From Odiellus spinosus (lineage: Eukaryota > Arthropoda > Arachnida > Opiliones > Phalangiidae): a stretch of DNA of 64,000 nucleotides. The position numbers and the translations under genes are program-made. The stretch spans positions 4,092,001-4,156,000 of the forward strand of contig OY987230.1 of assembly GCA_963920705.1 (NCBI GenBank), written 5' to 3'. Numbering within the stretch: the stretch's first letter is position 1; each line of letters opens with the position of its first letter. Under the pieces are notes generated by a model. The model did no database searches. It was not told the origin of the DNA and saw only the letters and a program-made list of their open reading frames with translations. Below are positions 56,398-64,000 of the stretch, piece by piece.

Positions 56398-57117
56398 TCG
56401 AATGGTTTTTACACACATTTCCGACGTTATTTATACCCCAAATCTGTGTATGTAGATCATGACAACATGATTGTCATTATTTACATGGATGAACGGAATT
56501 TGACCGACTGACCTCACAACTATATAAATGGCATAGTTTAATCTGCATTTCTTAACACTATATAGCTTTCATTTAGAAATCTTCTTAGCCATAGCTGGTA
56601 CAGAATTAACTTATAAAGATAAACAGAGAAATTCGGCAGTTGATAAGCGTCTCTTGATTTATTATTTATCCACAAACTTAATTTATAGACTTTAAACAAG
56701 CGACATAAGGTGTTCATTTCGTAGTATTTACAGCTCTCAGGCTGTTCAAATACCACATTTTTAAATAGTAAAACGACTTTTCGAGTCCCATCATCCAAAT
56801 CACATTTCTACATCCTATATTTAAAATTTTACTATTGTACTTAGTTTCACCTATTTTACTTAAATCAGGTCATTTAAATTTTCTAAAATCAAAGATAGTG
56901 TAAACTAGAAATATAATATTGAGATTTTTCTTTTTGTGTTCCTAGAAATACTTATTTATAAATATGTAAACCCGAGATATAATATTGAGAATTTCCTTTT
57001 TCTGTTTCTAGAAATACTTATTTTAAAATACGTGATTTAGAGATATAATATCGAGAATTTTCTTGTTACGTTTCTGGAAATACGTTTAAATTTAAAATTC
57101 AATTTTTTATATATAAA
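56398..57117 (+). repeat. Internal repeat S, copy 1 (four copies in the palindrome)
   Basis: About 720 bp. Inverted and shortened copy at 57998-58419, direct copy at 58420-59089, inverted copy at 59970-60689. Copies 1 and 2 differ at a few percent of sites, so the smaller inverted repeat predates the large one. Confidence 0.88.
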
Positions 57118-57724
57118 ATTCCACTTATTGTTATTGGTTATGTTCCGCCATCGGATGTAGTTAGATCCGATGGCGGAACCTATCACGTGATCGAAAATTT
57201 TAATTTTAAAGTTCGAAGATATTTTAAGCATGGGGAGTCGGAAAACCGTAAGATTTAGGGTTTCCACTGTTTACGTCACACCCTATGAAGAATTCCGTCA
57301 ATCCTGTATGTTTGTAATGCGTATAAAATGTTTATACGAACCAATGCTAAATCCAAATCGGAAGCTGAAACTAGAAAAACTGAACAAGTGCGTTGGAATT
57401 CTCAAGTAAACTGAAAAAACTCATGACGTCTCAGGGGAGAACCCGACAAGAACATATTTTCACGTTGGAATTAACGGTGTTAAAGTATTAAGGGGGTAAT
57501 TTTAAATTTGACACCGTAGTTCCAGGAGCTTACAACGGTAGAGTGGAAATCGGGAATACAGGTCGTTCCAAATGTTGGATAAAGCTTATCAACTCTGAAC
57601 TACGGATATCAGGTTTTACACAAAGTCGTAAAACCTGGTAAACCTGGAAATCTTCGGGGGCATAAATTAAAAACTAAATATTCAGGGAAACTTTAAAAAC
57701 ATTTCGGTGAAAGCCAGGGAATTA

Positions 57725-57758
<34 letters not shown>

Positions 57759-58275
57759 GATATTTAAATTACACAGATAAACCATAAATTGAAAATAAAT
57801 TCTCTTATTGGAAGTTTACGGTACTCTACGGAAAAACTTCGGGGGTATATGGCAAACATCATCCTGATTTAGAATGTAAATAATTGAAGTGTCCACGTAA
57901 AAAACGTTTTCTGATAGTTACAATTGTCAAGTTTAAGTAGAAGGGGTGACAATTTAAGCATAAAAGATGTCAATTATAGTAAAATAGGTGAAGCTAGACA
58001 CAATAAGTGGAATTTTATATATAAAAAATTGAATTTTAAATTTAAACGTATTTCCAGAAACGTAACAAGAAAATTCTCGATATTATATCTCTAAATCACG
58101 TATTTTAAAATAAGTATTTCTAGAAACAGAAAAAGAAAAATCTCAATATTATATTTCTAGTTTACACTATCTTTGATTTTAGAAAATTTAAATGACCTGA
58201 TTTAAGTAAAATAGGTGAAACTAAGTACAATAATAAAATTTTAAATATAGGATGTAGAAATGTGATTCGGATGAT

Positions 58276-58533
58276 TTGACTCGAAAAGTCGTTTTAATAT
58301 ATAATAATGTGGTATTTGAACTGCCTGAGAGTTGTAATTACAACGAAATGAACACCTTATGTCGTTTGTGTAAATCCTATAAATTAAGTTTGTGGATAAA
58401 TAATAAATCGAGAGACGCTTCGAATGGTTTTTACACACATTTCCGACGTTATTTATACCCCAAATCTGTGTATGTAGATCATGACAACATGATTGTCATT
58501 ATTTACTTGGATGAACGGAATTTGACCGACTGA
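58276..58533 (+). CDS. Chimeric open frame across the palindrome junction, doubtful
   Basis: Its first 49 residues come from the inverted S copy and the rest (NGFYTHFRRYLYPKSVYVDH...) from the direct S copy. The frame is continuous through the join at 58419/58420. Formed by rearrangement; no evidence of expression. Confidence 0.2.
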   Translation: MTRKVVLIYNNVVFELPESCNYNEMNTLCRLCKSYKLSLWINNKSRDASNGFYTHFRRYLYPKSVYVDHDNMIVIIYLDERNLTD

Positions 58534-58667
58534 CCTCACAACTATATAAATGGCATAGTTTAATCTGCATTTCTTAACACTATATAGCTTTCATTTAGAA
58601 CTCCTCTTAGCCATAGCTGGTACAGAATTAACTTATAAAGATAAACAGAGAAATTCGGCAGTTGATA
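58420..58667. other. Central spacer of the palindrome
   Basis: 248 bp without a partner across the axis. It is not unique: it equals 56398-56647 in the left arm with a few changes (MDERNLTD frame, then the AAGCGTCTC junction). The axis therefore joins two copies of the internal repeat at different offsets. Confidence 0.9.
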
Positions 58668-59328
58668 AGCGTCTCTTGATTTATTATTTATCCACAAACT
58701 TAATTTATAGACTTTAAACAAGCGACATAAGGTGTACATTTCGTTGTAATTACAACTCTCAGGCAGTTCAAATACCACATTATTATATATTAAAACGACT
58801 TTTCGAGTCAAATCATCCGAATCACATTTCTACATCCTATATTTAAAATTTTATTATTGTACTTAGTTTCACCTATTTTACTTAAATCAGGTCATTTAAA
58901 TTTTCTAAAATCAAAGATAGTGTAAACTAGAAATATAATATTGAGATTTTTCTTTTTCTGTTTCTAGAAATACTTATTTTAAAATACGTGATTTAGAGAT
59001 ATAATATCGAGAATTTTCTTGTTACGTTTCTGGAAATACGTTTAAATTTAAAATTCAATTTTTTATATATAAAATTCCACTTATTGTGTCTAGCTTCACC
59101 TATTTTACTATAATTGACATCTTTTATGCTTAAATTGTCACCCCTTCTACTTAAACTTGACAATTGTAACTATCAGAAAACGTTTTTTACGTGGACACTT
59201 CAATTATTTACATTCTAAATCAGGATGATGTTTGCCATATACCCCCGAAGTTTTTCCGTAGAGTACCGTAAACTTCCAATAAGAGAATTTATTTTCAATT
59301 TATGGTTTATCTGTGTAATTTAAATATC

Positions 59329-59362
<34 letters not shown>

Positions 59363-59907
59363 TAATTCCCTGGCTTTCACCGAAATGTTTTTAAAGTTTC
59401 CCTGAATATTTAGTTTTTAATTTATGCCCCCGAAGATTTCCAGGTTTACCAGGTTTTACGACTTTGTGTAAAACCTGATATCCGTAGTTCAGAGTTGATA
59501 AGCTTTATCCAACATTTGGAACGACCTGTATTCCCGATTTCCACTCTACCGTTGTAAGCTCCTGGAACTACGGTGTCAAATTTAAAATTACCCCCTTAAT
59601 ACTTTAACACCGTTAATTCCAACGTGAAAATATGTTCTTGTCGGGTTCTCCCCTGAGACGTCATGAGTTTTTTCAGTTTACTTGAGAATTCCAACGCACT
59701 TGTTCAGTTTTTCTAGTTTCAGCTTCCGATTTGGATTTAGCATTGGTTCGTATAAACATTTTATACGCATTACAAACATACAGGATTGACGGAATTCTTC
59801 ATAGGGTGTGACGTAAACAGTGGAAACCCTAAATCTTACGGTTTTCCGACTCCCCATGCTTAAAATATCTTCGAACTTTAAAATTAAAATTTTCGATCAC
59901 GTGATAG

Positions 59908-59945
59908 GTTCCGCCATCGGATCTAACTACATCCGATGGCGGAAC
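59908..59945. repeat. Perfect 15 bp hairpin GTTCCGCCATCGGAT (mirror 57142-57179)
   Basis: GTTCCGCCATCGGAT and ATCCGATGGCGGAAC with an 8 bp loop, GC-rich in an AT-rich setting, next to a CACGTGATAG. It lies at the inner end of repeat S. Confidence 0.9.
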
Positions 59946-60279
59946 ATAACCAATAACAATAAGTGGAATTTTATATATAAAAAATTGAATTTTAAATTTA
60001 AACGTATTTCCAGAAACGTAACAAGAAAATTCTCGATATTATATCTCTAAATCACGTATTTTAAAATAAGTATTTCTAGAAACAGAAAAAGGAAATTCTC
60101 AATATTATATCTCGGGTTTACATATTTATAAATAAGTATTTCTAGGAACACAAAAAGAAAAATCTCAATATTATATTTCTAGTTTACACTATCTTTGATT
60201 TTAGAAAATTTAAATGACCTGATTTAAGTAAAATAGGTGAAACTAAGTACAATAGTAAAATTTTAAATATAGGATGTAG

Positions 60280-60549
60280 AAATGTGATTTGGATGATGGG
60301 ACTCGAAAAGTCGTTTTACTATTTAAAAATGTGGTATTTGAACAGCCTGAGAGCTGTAAATACTACGAAATGAACACCTTATGTCGCTTGTTTAAAGTCT
60401 ATAAATTAAGTTTGTGGATAAATAATAAATCAAGAGACGCTTATCAACTGCCGAATTTCTCTGTTTATCTTTATAAGTTAATTCTGTACCAGCTATGGCT
60501 AAGAAGATTTCTAAATGAAAGCTATATAGTGTTAAGAAATGCAGATTAA
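60280..60549 (+). CDS. Open frame in repeat S (mirror 56538-56807), doubtful gene
   Basis: About 89 codons: DDGTRKVVLLFKNVVFEQPE ... NTLCRLFKVYKLSLW. The related frames at 58276 (plus) and 58811 (minus) keep the reading frame despite many amino-acid changes (DLTRKVVLIYNNVVFELPES). No family recognised and no good start codon (the first residue is TTG or an upstream AAA codon). It may be an exon of the neighbouring unknown gene, a transposon protein remnant, or chance. Confidence 0.25.
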   Translation, partial: KCDLDDGTRKVVLLFKNVVFEQPESCKYYEMNTLCRLFKVYKLSLWINNKSRDAYQLPNFSVYLYKLILYQLWLRRFLNESYIVLRNAD

Positions 60550-60705
60550 ACTATGCCATTTATATAGTTGTGAGGTCAGTCGGTCAAATTCCGTTCATCC
60601 ATGTAAATAATGACAATCATGTTGTCATGATCTACATACACAGATTTGGGGTATAAATAACGTCGGAAATGTGTGTAAAAACCATTCGACAGTCTTACAT
60701 TTAAA

Positions 60706-61461
60706 ATGAATGTATGTCCACGATCCCAATTTTCCCCATGCCCACACGTCGACCAAGACAACGCTGGTCAAATTCCCAACGAGGTTCTGTGGGATGTGGA
60801 TGCTATATTACAGCCCCCACTGAACGAGTTGTAAGTAGATTTCGGTTTAATTCGTCTTAATTTGTATGTTTTGTTAATTTATTTGTATGTTCGTACAGGT
60901 TCGATATCGAGGTAGATGTTGCGCCGGTTGGAGAGCCAGCGGTCGGCGAGGGTGTAGTTATCGATGCCGTAGGGTGGAACCTACCAAATCACGACGACAT
61001 CGGCGACGAGGAACTATTCAATGATGATGGTGATGGTGATGACGCCGGTTATGAGAGTGGGGGTAGTACCGAGGATATTGCGGAGGTGGATGCCGACATT
61101 ATACCGTATGTTTTGAAATTATTTTAGAATAACTATAGATTTAGATTTTTTATTTTTTTATTTTTTTATTTTTTTTTTTATTTTTTTTTTTTTTTTTTCT
61201 AGTGGATGGGACTTTGACGCATTGTATAATATGGGACGCTGTACGCTGGTCGGCGACAAATTTATATGTATATGGTGCGGAGGGGATGGGATGGCAATTA
61301 TAGACTATGTCAGCACATGCGATGAGAATGCTCGCGCCTTGTACTGCGAAAATGTAGAGTGTATACACTCGGGTACGGCAGTGTATTACATCAAATTAGA
61401 CGTAGTATTTGTATGTTCAGGGCATGGGGTTGAATATCCATTATATTATCCCAGCATCTGA
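60706..61461 (+). CDS. Unknown three-exon gene, right-arm copy (acidic, Cys-rich)
   Basis: Exon A 60706-60830, GTAAGT donor; exon B 60899-61105, entered by TTCGTACAG and left by GTATGT; exon C 61203-61461, entered after a long T tract and CTAG. Both junctions are phase 2, and the frame stays open through all 197 codons to TGA. ATG at 60706 is the first start in a frame opening at 60679. The product starts MNVCPRSQFSPCPHVDQDNA. Exon B is strongly acidic (HDDIGDEELFNDDGDGDD). Exon C is Cys-rich (CTLVGDKFICIWCGGDG, then CDENA..YC..VEC and VCSGHG). No signal peptide or membrane helix, so it is probably intracellular. Family unknown to me. AATAAA at 61518. Coding sequence near the stop lies in a 35 bp hairpin stem. 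An upstream exon cannot be excluded. Confidence 0.72.
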
Positions 61462-61492
61462 ACATACGAATACTACGTCTAATTTGATGTAA
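61386..61492. repeat. Long hairpin across the stop codon of the unknown gene (mirror 55595-55701)
   Basis: Stems 61386-61420 and 61458-61492 are inverted complements over 35 bp with one mismatch (TTACATCAAATTAGACGTAG / CTACGTCTAATTTGATGTAA); the loop is 37 bp. The left stem codes for the last third of exon C, and the TGA opens the right stem. Confidence 0.92.
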
Positions 61493-61517
61493 CACATCGT
61501 CGCATATCGTGTATAAT

Positions 61518-61523
61518 AATAAA
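61518..61523 (+). terminator. Polyadenylation signal of the unknown gene (mirror 55564-55569)
   Basis: AATAAA lies 57 bp after the stop codon. Confidence 0.6.
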
Positions 61524-64000
61524 ATATGTTTCTATTTACTTATTCGTCTATCTCGATATATTTTGTACTATAGAACTGGGGTGGGGATGCGGTGAAATCC
61601 GATTATTTCACTATGGAATTTCTTATCATAAGCATACTTTTAAAGACGATATTCTCGATTCCCTATCAGTCGTCGCGTACTCTTTAAATTTCGGATTCTT
61701 ATCACACCCACTATACGTTGAACCAAGGATAGCACCCCCCTGAGAGAACGCTCTTCTCTAGCCGATGTCAAATCATCGCTCTTACCCGTCGGAGTGAAAT
61801 TAACATTAGCACCCCATAGCACCCAATGCCAAAACCGCCATCCTCGTTCTCGATTTCTTATCTACCATTGTGAGCTTCCGAAACTGCGACGTCTTATTAC
61901 ACCCACTATACGTGGAACCGAGGGAAGATCTCTGAGGTGAAAACGTTACTCTGTAGCCTTTTCGCCACTCTTACATTAGCATCCCATAGCACCCACACCC
62001 AAAAACCTGCACCCCCTCACTAATATATTATTGAACACGAAATGGCGTTTATTGTTTTTAAACTTTCGTGGCATCAAACATTTTTACAAACGTTCGTTTC
62101 ATCGTTGATGGAAAAAATACCTTGATCCGAAACCTGTATTTTCGAAATACAAGATGCTACCAAATATCGGTCATTTGGATTTTCAGTGATACATTGAAAT
62201 AACCTTGATCTTATCTAAAACATCAAACGGGAACTAGTCGTTCCCATTGTATAGATTTAACGCGAGAGAGCCATTTTGTATTCGATTATAGATGATGGTA
62301 AACGTTACGGCTAAAAACTTGTCTCATTAACAAACATTGTTGGTGTAAGTTTTTATTTTCGATTATGGATCTCGCGATTATTTGTAAATACGGGGCTCTC
62401 TTTCAGCGTGATGGCACCCCTTCGCCTGCTCATGTGTTAAGACTTTAAGAATAAATAATCGTTTAACAGAGATAGCAGTTTTTTTTTTTTTTTCCTATTA
62501 GCTCTATTTCAATAGATAAACACTGAAATCGAACCCTGATAAGCATTTGGAACTCCAATTGCGGGGAAAATATTCGAGAAAATGTCCGTCGAAGGCAAAT
62601 TAATTGCTTTAAACAAGTCACACGGGGTGTTCTGTTTATGGAAGTTGCCATTTTCTAGTGGTTCAAGCGTATGACCCGTTAATTTCGGAAACCCTTATGA
62701 CTTTGATTCCATCGTCACCACCGAGAAATCTCGATAGAGGAACTGATTTCTCGAGTCCTCTCATCCAAATAATTAAAATATACAGTTTCACAACTTAAAA
62801 TATTCCTCTTAATATATACCAGTTGTGTCCACACGGATTTCCGGTGTGTAAAATTTTCATTTCCCCGACGGAACGAGCGGTTTTCCCTACTCCCTATTTT
62901 TCTTTCTGGGTTCCCGAAACTACTACCCCAAATCACACCACTTGGCTGGGTGCCTTTGGCATGCGTCTGCGGTAAACGGAAGTTTTTCACAAGTTGGTTA
63001 ATTCAAATAATAATAATAATAATATATCTTTATTGTCTACTCTAAAAAATTAGTACATTTTCGGGGAGGCTAAGTCGCAAGCGACTTTTATGCCTCTTAA
63101 TTGTTCAAAGTTAGTTTTTACAAGGCTTTTGGTTGATTAGTTAATAAAAAGAGTAAGTGTCATTATGCTTGACGGATTAATATTATTAAAAAGTTTAGCT
63201 CCTTTACAAAAATCGATTTGAATTTTAGTTCTGTTTTAGCCTGAGGAATTGCAACAATTTCAAGTTTACGTGTGAAATATCGAGAGAGTTTAACATCACC
63301 ACCCTCTAACACCCACGTTGGTGAATTTTAAAAGAATATTAGCCGTTAAACCTACTGTAGCCCGTCAAAGTCAAATAAACATTGTCTCCCTATAACACCC
63401 ACCCCATCTTACCTTAATTATATGTTTAATTGGAGGGCTGGTAACAATGGGTGGAAGTCGCTGGGGCGCACGATTCAAATTTATAACACGCGCGGTTAAT
63501 TTTCGACGCGTCGCGGGATGCGCGGGATGACACCCTCACCTTTTCTTCTGTTTTAAGTGTGAATAATAGAGATAACAGCCCTTCCTCCTATTAGCTCTAT
63601 TTCAAAAGATAAACGCAGAACTCGGTCTTGTCTGGCATTTGGAACCAGCGGTATGATCGATTCCTTATCAACCTGCGTGAACTCTTAAAATTCCGATGTC
63701 TTATCGGAGCCACTACCCGTCGAACCGCTCTCTGCGGTGAAAACATATTCCTATAGCCGGTGTCAAATCAGCGCTCTTACCCATCGAATTAAAATTAACA
63801 TTAGCAAAAACTAAATGGTATATTTCTTTTTATACTACCAAATGTTTTCTTTCGGGTTAACCGCTTGTTTACATTACCTCTTGAAAACATCACCCATCTC
63901 CTGTTGTATAAGCCTAAAACTTATTAACGGTTAAGCCTATTAAGATTTTCAGATTGAAATGTTTCCGTTTTCCCGTCGAAATCTACCGATTCTAATTTAT

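Larger units (their letters stand above)
53087..58419 (+). repeat. Giant palindrome, left arm (at least 5333 bp)
   Basis: Position x pairs with 117087 minus x. The window's last base pairs with 53087, so the arm continues left of this point by an unknown length. Every stretch compared is identical to the right arm, including a T29 tract (57727-57755), the A-rich tract at 55885-55935 and all open frames. The exception is about six substitutions in the last 75 bp before the spacer. Confidence 0.97.
58668..64000 (-). repeat. Giant palindrome, right arm (runs off the window)
   Basis: Reverse complement of 53087-58419. The sequence is still fully paired at base 64000. Confidence 0.97.

Noticed and set aside
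57037-57267. 76-codon frame on the minus strand and its mirror
   Set aside because: It runs through AT-rich repeat S and the short perfect hairpin; no motif or splice context.

Overview
The window is a gene-poor, AT-rich, repeat-dominated piece of an arthropod nuclear genome, most likely a chelicerate. The best clue is a complete three-exon cuticle protein gene at 6.5-7.1 kb whose chitin-binding core (GSYQIHDIDGR...VSYVADGLGFRA...TNEPGT) has the form I know from spider, scorpion and tick cuticle proteins. Introns obey GT-AG, and degenerate TTAGG/CCTAA runs, the arthropod telomere word, are scattered throughout. There are no bacterial signals.

Left part (1-32 kb). The window opens inside an XK-related-like membrane protein gene; two exons with matching phase are visible and the 5' part lies outside. 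Then comes the cuticle gene. The rest is repeats: a 2 kb satellite with about 75 bp units carrying CCTAA words (9.6-11.6 kb); many short minisatellites with 15-26 bp units; several inverted-repeat DNA elements, some with clean target duplications (19965-20444, 23009-23279, 24286-24620, 25736-26940); and a 1.87 kb element (16789-18657) with terminal inverted repeats that carries a decayed gene of the metazoan PIN-like/CXC family.

Middle (32-49 kb). At 32115-38949 lies a foldback element with Tc1/mariner-like ends. A second small TIR element and a young, damaged Ty3/Gypsy retrotransposon have both inserted into it. At 45-49 kb a hAT-like MITE has been split by a 3.6 kb insertion whose ends (12 bp subterminal inverted repeats, 3' hairpin, CA microsatellite) resemble Helentron/HINE elements. 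Modules of the same family recur at least six times.

Right part (53-64 kb). The last 10.9 kb is a giant palindrome: 53087-58419 reads as the reverse complement of 58668-64000, with a 248 bp spacer, and it runs off the right edge. Each arm holds one copy of a previously unrecognised three-exon gene (196 codons, acidic middle, Cys-rich C-terminus) with exactly matching splice phases, next to an internal inverted repeat present four times. Even homopolymer tracts are the same length in both arms. The palindrome is therefore either extremely young or homogenised, or an assembly fold-back artefact. The genes do not form a pathway; the host genes are isolated among transposable elements.
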